The notes under the pieces: generated by a model
Database searches by the model: none
Seen by the model: the letters and a program-made list of their open reading frames with translations, nothing else
Told to the model about the DNA's origin: nothing
Shown: piece after piece, positions 1 through 8,264 of the stretch
Layout of the letters: the number at the start of each line of letters is the position of its first letter
How positions within the stretch are numbered: the stretch's first letter is position 1
Source of the DNA: Sphingomonas folli
GTDB taxonomy: Bacteria; Pseudomonadota; Alphaproteobacteria; Sphingomonadales; Sphingomonadaceae
Length of the DNA: 64,000 bases
Assembly (NCBI RefSeq): GCF_019429525.1
Contig: NZ_JAHXZL010000009.1
Coordinates: 62,001-126,000 of the forward strand
Direction of reading: 5' to 3'
Program-made: the position numbers and the translations under genes

Positions 1-312
1 CTCACCGTGCCCGGCGCGCTCGAGCTGCCCGGCGCGATCGCCATGGCGTCCGAGCGCGGGCGGTGGGACGCCTTCGTCGCGCTCGGCGTGGTGATCCGCG
101 GCGAGACCTATCATTTCGAGATCGTCGCCAACGAGAGCGCGCGCGGCATCATGGCGCTCACGATGGACGGCGTCGCGATCGGCAACGGCGTGCTCACCAC
201 CGAGGACGAGGCGCAGGCGATCGCGCGCGCCGACCCGGCGCAGCTCGACAAGGGCGGCGCCGCGGCCAGGGCGGCCTTGGCGCTGCTCGACCTGCGCGAC
301 CGGCTGGGGTGA
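1..312 (+). CDS. ribH: 6,7-dimethyl-8-ribityllumazine synthase, 3' part
   Basis: The last 103 residues of lumazine synthase, which condenses 5-amino-6-ribitylamino-uracil with dihydroxybutanone phosphate in the penultimate step of riboflavin synthesis. The reading frame is open to the left edge of the window, so the true start lies outside. The family core is visible: [13 protein letters not shown] near the left end, then [19 protein letters not shown] and [15 protein letters not shown], which carry the substrate-binding and pentamer-contact residues. The first ATG/GTG in this piece should not be taken as the start. In related genomes ribH usually follows ribB/ribA, but those neighbours are not visible here. 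Identification is secure; only completeness is unknown. Confidence 0.95.
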   Translation, partial: LTVPGALELPGAIAMASERGRWDAFVALGVVIRGETYHFEIVANESARGIMALTMDGVAIGNGVLTTEDEAQAIARADPAQLDKGGAAARAALALLDLRDRLG

Positions 313-377
313 GCGGGCGGCTGTCCTACGTGGCAGGCGCGGGGCTAGCGTCCGAGTCCTGTCATCTGAACTGACGC

Positions 378-454
378 GTGCTCCTGCGACCGCGGTCGCC
401 CGGCGCCACGGGCCTCGTCCTCGCGGCCCTGGGCTCCGGCGTCCGCCGGAGCAC
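378..454. repeat. Dispersed palindromic repeat, degenerate copy
   Basis: The gene-free stretch 313-638 holds a degenerate inverted repeat. It opens with GTGCTCCTGCG at 378 and closes with a perfect hairpin, CTCCGGC/GCCGGAG, at about 434-451. The segment 429-454 recurs almost unchanged at 46989-47014, with one C/T difference. Part of the opening arm and the word CCACGGGCCT recur near 12800-12830. I see no convincing gene, promoter or terminator in the rest of 313-638, apart from one copy of a 23-bp repeat at 615-637. Confidence 0.6.
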
Positions 455-614
455 GATGGGGTTCGTGTGGAGCGGAGGCAGCGTCCGAATGCCCGGCACC
501 GTCGCGCGTGGGTCGCCTCGACCATCGTCCTCGCCCCGCGCGCGCGCGGCTCGACGCTCGCGCGCGCCGGACACCATGCGGGCGCGGCACGCCGCGCGGG
601 CGGGAGCGCCTATC

Positions 615-637
615 GACTCAACATTCGCAACATTCGC
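615..637. repeat. 23-bp dispersed repeat, copy 1
   Basis: A 23-bp word containing ATTCGCAACATTCGC, itself a near-tandem of a 9-bp unit. It sits one base beyond the stop codon of the minus-strand DUF72 gene. An identical 23-bp word lies at 29274-29296, inside the N-terminal codons of era. Confidence 0.7.
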
Positions 638-638
638 G

Positions 639-1448
639 CTACGCCGGCGTCCAACCCAGCCGCGCGAGCAGCGCCATCGCGGCGTGCGGTGCGCGCACCT
701 TGGCGCCGTTGATCATGAACACGAACGTGTCGCGCGGGCGCAGCGGCGCGGGCGCCGCGACATAGGGGAGCCCCGCGGGGCTCTTCCCCGCGGCCCAGTC
801 GCGTGCCACCGTCGCCCAGCGATCCAGCGCCGCGGGCGCATAGCCGGTCGCCTCCGCCTCGCGCGCGTCCTCCAGCCGGGCGTAGACGAAGTCCCCCGAG
901 ACGTCGGCGAGCGCGGGATAGCCGGCCGAGTCGCCGTGGACGATCGCCACCCCGGCGGCGCGGCACAGCGCGACGAACTCGGGCGCCGCGAACGACTCGT
1001 GGCGCACCTGGATCGCGTGGCGCAGCGCCACGCCGTCCTGCCTCGCCGGCAGCAGCGCGAGGAAGGCGCGCAGGTCGTCCGCGTCGAACTTCCGCGTCGC
1101 CGCCATCTGCCACAGGATCGGGCCGAGCTTGTCGCCCAGCTCGGTGATCCCCTGGCCGACGAAGCGCTGCACCGACTCGCCCGCCTCGGCGAGCACCTTG
1201 CGCGTGACGCAGTAGCGCGAGGCCTTCAGCGCGAAGACGAAGCCGTCGGGCGCGCCGTCGCGCCACGTCGCGAAGGTGGCGGGCTTGAACGAGGAGTAGA
1301 AGGTGCCGTTCACCTCGATCGCGGTGACGTGGCGGCTGGCATATTCCAGCTCACGCTTGTGCGGCCATTTCTCCGGGTAGAAGGTGCCGCGCCACGGCTC
1401 GTAGGTCCAGCCGCCGATGCCGACTCGGATGTTCGCCTCGCTCGTCAT
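639..1448 (-). CDS. DUF72 (YecE-like) protein
   Basis: A 269-residue protein of the DUF72/YecE family, which adopts a TIM-barrel-like fold and has no settled biochemical function. The family opening is clear: IRVGIGGWTYEPWRGTFYP at residues 7-25, followed by EVNGTFYS around 46-53 and FALKASRYCVT around 71-81. The C-terminal FVFMINGAKVRAP is also typical, where other members have an F.Y.NN..G segment. The ATG start is supported by alignment of the conserved motif close to the N-terminus. The gene stands between the HPP gene on the same strand and a repeat-bearing gap. No signal peptide or membrane segment is seen, so it is cytoplasmic. Confidence 0.88.
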   Translation of the reverse strand: MTSEANIRVGIGGWTYEPWRGTFYPEKWPHKRELEYASRHVTAIEVNGTFYSSFKPATFATWRDGAPDGFVFALKASRYCVTRKVLAEAGESVQRFVGQGITELGDKLGPILWQMAATRKFDADDLRAFLALLPARQDGVALRHAIQVRHESFAAPEFVALCRAAGVAIVHGDSAGYPALADVSGDFVYARLEDAREAEATGYAPAALDRWATVARDWAAGKSPAGLPYVAAPAPLRPRDTFVFMINGAKVRAPHAAMALLARLGWTPA

Positions 1449-1502
1449 GCCGACCGGCGTGCCGCGTCGCGCGCCCGCTGTCCATCGCCGCGGGCGGCGG
1501 CG

Positions 1503-2177
1503 CTACCGGCGCGGCGACGGTGCGGTGCGCCGCCGCGCCGCGTGCCACTCGGCGCGGGTGAGCAGCGCGTCGAGGTCGGCGGGGGCGATGTCGAAGGTGT
1601 CGTGCAGGTCGGCGAGCGCGGCGTCGATGTCGGCGGCGTGGAGCCCCGCCGCCACCGGGGCGGCGGGGCGATGCGGATAGGAGCGCGCGGCGACGCGGTG
1701 GAACAGCAGACCCGCGCCGACCAGCGTCAGCGAGTTGAGCGCGACGGGCAGCAGCGCGAAGCCGAAGCCCGCGGCATGGACCGCGGGCCCGCCGATCACC
1801 GCGGTGAGCGCCGCGGCGCCGCCGGGCGGGTGGAGGCAGCGCGCCAGCGACATGACCAGGATCGCGCCGCCCGCCGCCACGCCCGCGGCGAGCGCGGTGC
1901 CGGGGACGAGCCGGTACACCGCCACGCCGACCAGCGCGGAGAGCGTGTTGCCGCCGATCACCGGCCAGGGCTGCGCCAGCGGGCTCGCCGGCACCGCGAA
2001 GACCAGTACCGCGGAGGCGCCGAGCGGCGCGACGATCAGCGGCAGCGCGGTGCCCCCCTCCAGCAGTGCGCCGAGCAGCGCGGTCAGCGCGATGCCGATC
2101 GCGGCGCCGGCGCACGCGATCAGCCGCTCGCGGAAATGTGCGCCGGAGAGCAGGGGCTTGAAGAGGCGTGTCGGCAT
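1503..2177 (-). CDS. HPP-family integral membrane protein
   Basis: A 224-residue protein of the HPP family, named for a His-Pro-Pro motif, which is visible here as CLHPPGGAAAL around residue 114. Four hydrophobic stretches precede or surround it: about 19-38, 43-62, 72-92 and 96-112, with a further one at about 128-150. These predict a small multi-pass inner-membrane protein. The C-terminal 60 residues are soluble and Asp/Ala-rich (DIDAALADLHDTFDIAPADLDALL). Some plant and cyanobacterial HPP proteins are linked to nitrite transport in the plastid, but nothing here shows a substrate. It lies just upstream of the DUF72 gene on the same strand with a 54-bp gap, so they may be co-transcribed. Confidence 0.85.
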   Translation of the reverse strand: MPTRLFKPLLSGAHFRERLIACAGAAIGIALTALLGALLEGGTALPLIVAPLGASAVLVFAVPASPLAQPWPVIGGNTLSALVGVAVYRLVPGTALAAGVAAGGAILVMSLARCLHPPGGAAALTAVIGGPAVHAAGFGFALLPVALNSLTLVGAGLLFHRVAARSYPHRPAAPVAAGLHAADIDAALADLHDTFDIAPADLDALLTRAEWHAARRRTAPSPRR

Positions 2178-2392
2178 CGCGCGCCGGTGTGTCGTGGCGC
2201 GCAGATGACGTCAATTCGCGCCGGCACGGGCCGATCATTCACCTCTCCGCGCCGTGGCCGGACGCCCGCTCGGACTGTAAATCAAAGCGCGACCGGCGAC
2301 GACCGGCGCCATGATACGCTCAGGCTGCCGATGTCGGCGACGAGTCGGGCCAGCACCTTCGCATCCTCGACCACAAGCGGGAGGGAAGACGT

Positions 2393-2950
2393 ATGGAACG
2401 CCGGACGATGCTGGGGCTTCCGCTGGCCACGCTGGTCGGCAGTACGTCGCTCGGCGAGCCAGCAGGCGCCGCGACGCCGGCGACGGCCGGGATGGTGCGG
2501 GCGGGCAGCGACCACGACGGTCGGCCGCATCGGATCGGTGTGAGCGCCACCACCTACAAGGCGGTGACCCGGGAGACCGGGGGCGCGCTGTTCGTCGTCG
2601 AGCAGGCCAATCAGCGCCGCGGCGGGCCGCCGCTTCACGTCCATCACGGCGAGGATGAATTGTTCTACGTCCTGGCAGGCGACTATATCGTCCAGGTCGG
2701 CGATCGACGGTACCCGCTCGGCGCGGGCGACTGTATCCTGGGTCCACGCGGGGTGCCGCATGCCTGGGCGTTCGTCGGCGCAGGGACGGGGCGGTTGCTG
2801 CTGAGCTACGCGCCCGCGGGCAAGATGGAGGCTTTCTTCAACGCCTGGGAACAGCTCGGCTTCACGCCGGGCGGCTATTCGCAGGAGAAGGACGCCGCAC
2901 TGCTGCGCTCCTACGGCATGGAGCGACGCGGACCGCCGATCGTGCTGTGA
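2393..2950 (+). CDS. Cupin-domain protein with twin-arginine-like leader
   Basis: A 185-residue single-domain cupin. The N-terminus, MERRTMLGLPLATLVGSTS, has paired arginines followed by a hydrophobic stretch and Ala-rich region, resembling a short Tat signal, so export is likely but not certain. Cupin motif 1 is PLHVHHGEDELFYVLAGDY around residues 83-101, with metal ligands His, His and Glu. Motif 2, GPRGVPHAWAFVG around 119-131, supplies the last His. These residues predict a bound divalent metal and a small-molecule oxygenase or isomerase role, which the sequence does not define. A GGGAGGGAAG purine tract lies just before the ATG. Flanking genes give no pathway clue. Confidence 0.82.
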   Translation: MERRTMLGLPLATLVGSTSLGEPAGAATPATAGMVRAGSDHDGRPHRIGVSATTYKAVTRETGGALFVVEQANQRRGGPPLHVHHGEDELFYVLAGDYIVQVGDRRYPLGAGDCILGPRGVPHAWAFVGAGTGRLLLSYAPAGKMEAFFNAWEQLGFTPGGYSQEKDAALLRSYGMERRGPPIVL

Positions 2951-3004
2951 AGGCTTGGCGCCGCCCGGAACGTCGCGGCGGCATGGCGCGTCGGCGACGC
3001 CGAC

Positions 3005-3079
3005 TGGAGCGGGCGAAGGGATTCGAACCCTCGACCCCAACCTTGGCAAGGTTGTGCTCTACCCCTGAGCTACGCCCGC
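3005..3079 (-). tRNA. tRNA-Gly (GCC anticodon)
   Basis: Read on the minus strand, the 7-bp acceptor stem GCGGGCG (3079-3073) pairs perfectly with CGCCCGC (3015-3009). The D arm GTAGCTCAGGGGTAGAGC and the T arm GAGGGTTCGAATCCCTTC are standard. The anticodon loop reads CTTGCCAAG, giving anticodon GCC for glycine. The 3' CCA is encoded (3007-3005) after discriminator U. It is the only tRNA gene I recognise in the window. Confidence 0.97.
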
Positions 3080-3237
3080 TCTGGCGCCTGAGCCGACCGT
3101 TCGCACGGACCGGCTGGGTGAGGCGCGGCCACTAGCAGCGCCCCCGGGGCCCGGCAACAGCTTTTTACACGGCGGCGCATTTTTCCGCCGCACGTGCGAA
3201 TTGACCCGCATCAGCCCGGACCTTAGGTCCCGCGGGC

Positions 3238-3948
3238 ATGACCGCTCCAACGATCCTGCTCGTCGAGGACGATCCCTCGCTCCGCATGCTCACCGCGCGT
3301 GCGCTGCAGGAGAACGGCTTCGCGGTCCGTCCCGCCTCCGCCGCGCCCGAGATGTGGCTGGCGCTCGATTCGGGGCCGGTCGACCTGGTGCTGCTCGACA
3401 TCATGCTGCCCGGCACCAGCGGGATCGACCTGTGCCGCTCGCTGCGCCAGAAGAGCGACGTGCCGATCATCTTCATGTCGGCGCGCGCCTCCGAGACCGA
3501 CCGGGTCGTCGGGCTCGAACTCGGGGCCGACGACTATATCGCCAAGCCGTTCGGCACGCGCGAGCTGGTGGCGCGGGTGCGCGCGGTGCTGCGCCGCCCC
3601 GCGCTCGACCGCCGCGCCGGCGCGGGCGACCAGGGCATGCTGACCTTCGACGGCTGGACGATCAACCTGCCGCGGCGCGAGCTCAGCTCGCCCAGCGGCG
3701 CGATCGTCGACCTCACCGGGGCCGAGTTCGACCTGCTCGTCGTGCTCGCCGACCATGCACAGCGCGTGATCGCGCGCGAGCGGCTGATCGAGCTCAGCCG
3801 CACCCGGCTGGGCGACAGTTCGGACCGCTCGATCGACGTGCTGATCAGCCGACTGCGCCGCAAGCTGGGCAGCGCCGGCGCGCCCGCGCCGATCGTGACG
3901 GTCCGCGGCGTCGGCTACATGCTCAACGCCCCGGTCGAGCGCGGCTGA
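3238..3948 (+). CDS. OmpR/PhoB-family response regulator
   Basis: A 236-residue two-domain response regulator. The receiver domain has the acidic pocket EDD at residues 10-12, phospho-acceptor Asp54 in LVLLDIMLPG, a Ser81 switch residue and Lys103 in YIAKPF. The C-terminal winged helix (about 140-232) has the OmpR-type ending RLRRKLG...VTVRGVGYML. It probably binds direct-repeat operators, with activity set by the histidine kinase encoded 11 bp downstream. The gene pair is followed by a SulP transporter and a TorF-type porin on the same strand, which are candidate targets by position only. The cognate signal cannot be read from sequence. Confidence 0.95.
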   Translation: MTAPTILLVEDDPSLRMLTARALQENGFAVRPASAAPEMWLALDSGPVDLVLLDIMLPGTSGIDLCRSLRQKSDVPIIFMSARASETDRVVGLELGADDYIAKPFGTRELVARVRAVLRRPALDRRAGAGDQGMLTFDGWTINLPRRELSSPSGAIVDLTGAEFDLLVVLADHAQRVIARERLIELSRTRLGDSSDRSIDVLISRLRRKLGSAGAPAPIVTVRGVGYMLNAPVERG

Positions 3949-3959
3949 CGCGCGCGCGG

Positions 3960-5273
3960 ATGCGCTCGCTGCGCCGACCCGCGCTCGGCCTGCTCGGCCA
4001 GGTGGTGGCGATCCTGCTGCTCACGCTGGTGATCGAGTTCGGGGCGAGCACGCTCCTCTACGAGCGCGCGAGCCGCTTCGCGGTGCGCGACGACGAGGCC
4101 AACCGGCTCGCCGAGCATCTCGTCATCAGCCGCCGACTGCTCGCCGAGCGCCCCGCCGCGCAGCGCGAGCGCATGGCGTCCGAGCTCACCACCGATCGCT
4201 ACGCGCTGCGCTGGAGCGAGGCGCTGCCCGCCCCGCCACCGATCGCGCCCGCGCTCGACGAGATGCAGCGCCAGGTGATCGAGTGGGAGCCCTCGCTCGC
4301 CGCGACCGACCTGCGGCTGCGCGTGCAGACCCCGGGGCGACGCTCGGTGGTGACCGGCGGGCTCCGGCTCGACGACGGCAGCTGGCTGTATTTCCGCACG
4401 GTCGAGCCGGTGGCGACGATCAACCTCGCCTTCGAGCGGATCGCGCTGGCGATGGTGCCCGCGATCGCGCTGATGGTGCTGGGCGGGATCCTGCTGCGCC
4501 GCGTGCTGCTGCCGCTGCGCCGGCTCGCCGCCGCGGCCGAGCGGGTCGGCCACGGCGAGGTCGTGCCGGTGGAGGAGGACGGGCCGGGCGAGGTGCGCCG
4601 CGTGATCGGCGCCTTCAACCGCATGCAGGACCGCATCCAGGCGCTGATCGCGGGACGCACCCAGGCTCTCGCCGCGGTCGGGCACGACCTGCGCACGCCG
4701 CTGGCGCGGCTCCACCTGCGCACCGAGTCGCTGCCCCAGGTCGAGGCGCGCGAGGCGATCGCGCACGACGTCGCGGAGATGGAGGCGATGATCACCTCGC
4801 TGCTCGCCTTCCTCGGCGGCGAGGCCGAGCCCGAGCCGGCGAGCGCGGTCGACCTGGCGGTGATGTGCGCCACCGTGATCGACGACGCGCAGGACCGCGG
4901 CGCCGACGCCGAGTACGATGGGCCGGACCACTGCGAGTGGAACGTGCGACGGCTCGGCTTCAAGCGCGCGCTGGTCAATTTGGTCGAGAACGCGCTCCAC
5001 TATGGCACGCGCGCGCGGCTGACGCTGCTGCCGGGGGACGCCGCGCTGACGATCCGTGTCGAGGACGACGGGCCGGGCATCCCCGACGACCAGCTCACCC
5101 GCGTGCTCGAGCCGTTCGTCCGGCTCGACCTCGCGCGCGGGCGGGACACGGTCGGGTTCGGGCTGGGGCTGTCGATCGTTCAGCTCGCGGTCGCCGCCGA
5201 GGGGGGGACGCTCGCGCTGTCCAACCGCGCGGAGGGCGGACTGCGCGCGGAGATCGTGCTGCCGCGGCGGTGA
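3960..5273 (+). CDS. Sensor histidine kinase, partner of the upstream regulator
   Basis: A 437-residue inner-membrane sensor kinase. A first membrane segment (about residues 10-33) is followed by a periplasmic loop of roughly 120 residues and a second segment around 158-180. A HAMP domain follows (LRRLAAAAERVGHGEVVPV). The dimerisation and phospho-acceptor helix carries His242 in VGHDLRTPLARL. The ATPase domain shows the N box NLVENALHYG, G1 box VEDDGPGIPDD and G2 box GFGLGLSI. I chose the ATG 11 bp after the regulator stop, because it puts the first membrane helix at the N-terminus. The short periplasmic region resembles the EnvZ/PfeS-like kinases that sense envelope conditions. The ligand is unknown. 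Confidence 0.93.
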   Translation: MRSLRRPALGLLGQVVAILLLTLVIEFGASTLLYERASRFAVRDDEANRLAEHLVISRRLLAERPAAQRERMASELTTDRYALRWSEALPAPPPIAPALDEMQRQVIEWEPSLAATDLRLRVQTPGRRSVVTGGLRLDDGSWLYFRTVEPVATINLAFERIALAMVPAIALMVLGGILLRRVLLPLRRLAAAAERVGHGEVVPVEEDGPGEVRRVIGAFNRMQDRIQALIAGRTQALAAVGHDLRTPLARLHLRTESLPQVEAREAIAHDVAEMEAMITSLLAFLGGEAEPEPASAVDLAVMCATVIDDAQDRGADAEYDGPDHCEWNVRRLGFKRALVNLVENALHYGTRARLTLLPGDAALTIRVEDDGPGIPDDQLTRVLEPFVRLDLARGRDTVGFGLGLSIVQLAVAAEGGTLALSNRAEGGLRAEIVLPRR

Positions 5274-5425
5274 GCGCCCGACGACTCTCGTCCTGACCGT
5301 GTCTCGGTTCGACGCCCGGCCATCCGCACCGCCCCGGACAAGCAACACAACGACACGCCGCGGTCGAACACCGGACACCGCGCGGCGCTATCGCCTGGAC
5401 GATTACTCACCGGGAGGTTGCCGCC

Positions 5426-5530
5426 ATGGACGACGCCAGCGGACGCGTGTTCAGTCGAGGGGTGGTGGCGCGCGCCCCGGCCCCCGCCCGTTTCCCCCCC
5501 GCCCTTCTCCCGCGGGCGGACGCGGCGTGA
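5426..5530 (+). CDS. Possible 34-residue leader peptide overlapping the SulP start
   Basis: A short reading frame starts at ATG 5426 behind a GGGAGG ribosome-binding sequence at 5412-5417. It ends with TGA at 5528-5530, whose last base is the first base of the SulP ATG (TGATG). The peptide starts MDDASGRVFSRGVVARAP and becomes Pro/Ala/Arg-rich, encoded by a C-rich tract at about 5470-5510. The SulP start has no convincing ribosome-binding sequence of its own, which suggests coupled translation. No known protein family is recognised. It could also be untranslated leader. Confidence 0.4.
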   Translation: MDDASGRVFSRGVVARAPAPARFPPALLPRADAA

Positions 5531-7086
5531 TGGCCAGCCTCGCCTCGCCCGCCGCCGCCGCCGCCGCGCGCCCCGGCGTCTCGGTGCCGTCGGTCCGCTT
5601 CCTCGGACGCGACCTCACCGCCTCGATCGTCGTGTTCCTCGTCGCCATGCCTTTGTGCATGGGGATCGCGATCGCCTCGGGCGTGCCCGCGGAGAAGGGG
5701 CTGATCACCGGCATCATCGGCGGCATCATCGTCGGCGCCATCGCCGGCTCGCCGCTCCAGGTCAGCGGCCCCGCCGCCGGCCTGGCCGTGATCGTCTACG
5801 AGCTCGTGCGCGACCAGGGCATCGGCGCGCTCGGCCCGATCCTCATCCTCGCCGGGCTCGTCCAGTTCGTCGCGGGCGTGTTCCGCCTCGGCGGCTGGTT
5901 CAAGGCCATCTCGCCGGCGGTGGTGCACGGCATGCTCGCGGGCATCGGCGTGCTGATCGTCGTCGGCCAGTTCCACGTGCTGTTCGACCATCGCCCGCTG
6001 CCGAGCGGCCTGCAGAACCTCGCCGCCGCGCCGGGCCGGCTCTTCGGCCTGTCGAGCAACCTCCAGGCGACCGAGTTCGCCTTTACGATCGGCGTCGCGA
6101 CGATCCTGGCGATGCTCGGCTGGGAGAAGTTCCGCCCCGGGGCGCTGCGGCTGCTGCCGGGCGCGCTGGTCGGCGTCGTGGTCGGCACTTTGCTGTCGCT
6201 GACGCTCGGGCTCGACGTCGCGCGCGTGCAGGTGCCCGCCTCGATCGTCGGCGCGATCGCGCCGCCGAGCGGCTCGGCGCTGGCGACCTGGCTCAACCCC
6301 TCGATCCTCGCCGCGGCGCTCGCCATCGCCTTCATCGCCTCGGCCGAGACGCTGCTCTCCGCCGCCGCGGTCGACAAGATGCACGACGGCGTCCGCACCG
6401 ACTATAACAAGGAGCTGCGCGCGCAGGGCGTCGGCAACCTGCTGTGCGGGCTCGCCGGCGCGCTGCCGATGACCGGCGTGATCGTGCGCAGCTCGGCCAA
6501 CGTCCAGGCGCAGGCGGCGACGCGGCTGTCGTCGATGCTCCACGGCGTGTGGATCCTCGGCTTCGTCGCGGCGCTGCCGTTCGTGCTCACCGCCATCCCG
6601 ATGGCGGCGCTCGGCGCGGTGCTCGTGGTGACCGGGGTGCGGCTGGTGAGCGTCAAGCACGCCACCCACCTGTTCCGCGACTATGGCGCGCTGCCGGTGC
6701 TGATCTGGGCGGCGACGCTGGTGACGGTGGTGACCACCGACCTGCTGACCGGCGTGCTGGTCGGCATCGGCCTGACCATGCTGGAGCTGGTGCCGCATCT
6801 GCGCCGCCTGCGGCTCAAGGTGTTCGAGGCGAGCGACGGCGAGGCGCACGCGATCACGCTGGACGGCACCGCCACCTTCGTGACGCTGCCCAAGCTGTCC
6901 GAGACGCTCGACCGCGTGCCCGCGGGCACCAACGTGCGCATCGACGCCTCGCGACTCGACGCGGTCGATCACACCAGCGCGGAGATGCTGCGCGACTGGT
7001 TCCAGCGGCGCCGCGCGACGGGCGCGACCGTCGAGATCACCGGCGCGCGTGGCAGGATCGCCACACTCGGTGAGCATCGCCCCTGA
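5530..7086 (+). CDS. SulP-family anion transporter
   Basis: A 518-residue SulP (SLC26-type) permease. The transporter domain fills residues 25-425 with about 12-14 hydrophobic segments. Family landmarks are visible: the early DLTASIVVFLVAMPLCMGIAIASG, the SPLQVSGPAAGLAVI segment, and the later SAETLLSAAAVDKMHDG plus GALPMTGVIVRSSANVQ. A compact C-terminal STAS-like domain (about 440-510) includes RIDASRLDAVDHTSAEMLRDWF. SulP proteins carry sulfate, bicarbonate or other anions, and members with this short C-terminus often work as sodium-dependent bicarbonate or sulfate importers. The substrate here is unproven. It follows a two-component system and overlaps a short leader frame. Start chosen at 5530 because membrane helix 1 follows closely. 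Confidence 0.9.
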   Translation: MASLASPAAAAAARPGVSVPSVRFLGRDLTASIVVFLVAMPLCMGIAIASGVPAEKGLITGIIGGIIVGAIAGSPLQVSGPAAGLAVIVYELVRDQGIGALGPILILAGLVQFVAGVFRLGGWFKAISPAVVHGMLAGIGVLIVVGQFHVLFDHRPLPSGLQNLAAAPGRLFGLSSNLQATEFAFTIGVATILAMLGWEKFRPGALRLLPGALVGVVVGTLLSLTLGLDVARVQVPASIVGAIAPPSGSALATWLNPSILAAALAIAFIASAETLLSAAAVDKMHDGVRTDYNKELRAQGVGNLLCGLAGALPMTGVIVRSSANVQAQAATRLSSMLHGVWILGFVAALPFVLTAIPMAALGAVLVVTGVRLVSVKHATHLFRDYGALPVLIWAATLVTVVTTDLLTGVLVGIGLTMLELVPHLRRLRLKVFEASDGEAHAITLDGTATFVTLPKLSETLDRVPAGTNVRIDASRLDAVDHTSAEMLRDWFQRRRATGATVEITGARGRIATLGEHRP

Positions 7087-7254
7087 GCAGGCGCGCCCAC
7101 ATGTTTTGATACAGTTTGGCAATAGACCGGCAACATAGTCCCAATACCTCGGGAGGGTGGCTTAGCGGCTGCCCTCCCGACGCCTCTTCCGCGGCACGGG
7201 GGAGAGCGAGCCCGGGTCACGAGCAGGAGGAGCCTCTGTAACAAAGGAGGTTCC

Positions 7255-8106
7255 ATGAACTACCATCTTCGTCTCGCCGCCGCGCTGGTCGCAGCCGGCC
7301 TCGCCGTGCCCGCCGCCGCGCAGGACACCGCCCCGCCGAAGCCGATCACCGTCTCCGGCTCGGTCGGCCTCGTCAGCGACTATCGCTTCCGCGGCGTGTC
7401 GCAGTCCGACGAGAATCTCGCGGTGCAGGGCGGCTTCACCATCGCGCACGAGAGCGGCGTCTACATCGGCACCTGGGGCTCGAACCTGGCGGGCTGGGGC
7501 ACGTTCGGCGGCGCCAACATGGAGCTCGACCTGATCGCGGGCTACAAGTTCCCGGTCGGCGGCGGCACGCTGGACGTCGGCGCGACCTGGTACATGTATC
7601 CGGGCGGCTTCGACAACACCGACTTCATCGAGCCCTATGCCAAGCTGTCGGGGACGCTCGGCCCGGCCTCGCTGACCGCCGGCGTGGCCTATGCGCCGAA
7701 GCAGGAGGCACTCGGCAACTGGTACCTCAACGGCACCTCGGCGGCGAACGGCGTGTACGACCGCCCCGGCGACAAGAACGACAACCTCTACGTGTGGGGC
7801 GACGTCGCCGCGGCGATCCCCAACACCGGGCTGACCGCCAAGGCGCATATCGGCGCGTCGAAGGGCAACAGCGGGCTCGGGCCGTTCGCCACCAGCGTCG
7901 CGCCGACGGGTGAGTATGTCGACTGGATGCTCGGCGCGGATTACGCGATCCCGACGACGCCGCTGACGCTCGGCGTCGCCTATATCGACACCGACATCTC
8001 CGATCGCGAGGCGGCGTATCTCCAGCCCAGCTTCAGCAAGGGGCAGGACGGTACCGGCACGATCGCCGGCAGCACCGTCGTGGTGTCGCTGACCGCCGCC
8101 TTCTGA
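7255..8106 (+). CDS. TorF-family putative porin
   Basis: A 283-residue outer-membrane beta-barrel protein of the TorF (TIGR02001) type. A signal peptide ends at PAAAQ (about residue 23). The mature part begins with VSGSVGLVSDYRFRGVSQSD, a very typical TorF opening, and alternates amphipathic strands up to the terminal phenylalanine in VVVSLTAAF, the usual barrel-assembly signal. A strong AAAGGAGG ribosome-binding sequence precedes the ATG by 5-6 bases. It sits 168 bp downstream of the SulP gene with its own upstream gap, and is followed by a GC-rich hairpin. In several proteobacteria these porins respond to nutrient or anion supply, and pairing with SulP suggests anion uptake; that is inference. 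Confidence 0.88.
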   Translation: MNYHLRLAAALVAAGLAVPAAAQDTAPPKPITVSGSVGLVSDYRFRGVSQSDENLAVQGGFTIAHESGVYIGTWGSNLAGWGTFGGANMELDLIAGYKFPVGGGTLDVGATWYMYPGGFDNTDFIEPYAKLSGTLGPASLTAGVAYAPKQEALGNWYLNGTSAANGVYDRPGDKNDNLYVWGDVAAAIPNTGLTAKAHIGASKGNSGLGPFATSVAPTGEYVDWMLGADYAIPTTPLTLGVAYIDTDISDREAAYLQPSFSKGQDGTGTIAGSTVVVSLTAAF

Positions 8107-8110
8107 GGCG

Positions 8111-8136
8111 CCCGCGCGCGTTTCGGCGCGCGCGGG
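8111..8136 (+). terminator. GC-rich hairpin after the porin gene
   Basis: CCCGCGCGCG (8111-8120) pairs perfectly with CGCGCGCGGG (8127-8136) around a six-base loop, starting 4 bases after the porin stop codon. There is no run of T after it, so it may act as an RNA-end stabiliser or a Rho-assisted terminator rather than a classical intrinsic terminator. Confidence 0.55.
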
Positions 8137-8225
8137 AGAGGCCGCCCTCCTCCGCGCCGGGCAGCGCCATCTCCCTCGAGGAGGTGGGTCTACACCGGCG
8201 GGAACACCGCGGCGCCTTCGGCGGC

Positions 8226-8252
8226 TAGAGGCTGATTCACCTGGTGTGAGCC
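8226..8252 (+). repeat. Copy of the TAGAGGCTGATC repeat end
   Basis: TAGAGGCTGATTCACCTGGT and following bases match the end motif of the 80-bp dispersed repeat found complete at 12859-12938 and 25414-25493 and in part at 46925-46950. It lies between the convergent porin and aspartate kinase genes, just past the kinase stop codon. Confidence 0.65.
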
Positions 8253-8264
8253 AGTGGCGATGGG

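Noticed and set aside
378..2543. A 721-codon plus-strand open frame
   Set aside because: It is Arg/Ala/Gly-rich noise antisense to the DUF72 and HPP genes; GC-rich DNA gives such long shadow frames. No motifs or ribosome-binding site.
2950..3140. Small plus-strand frame across the tRNA-Gly gene
   Set aside because: It is read through the complement of a well-formed tRNA and has no independent support.
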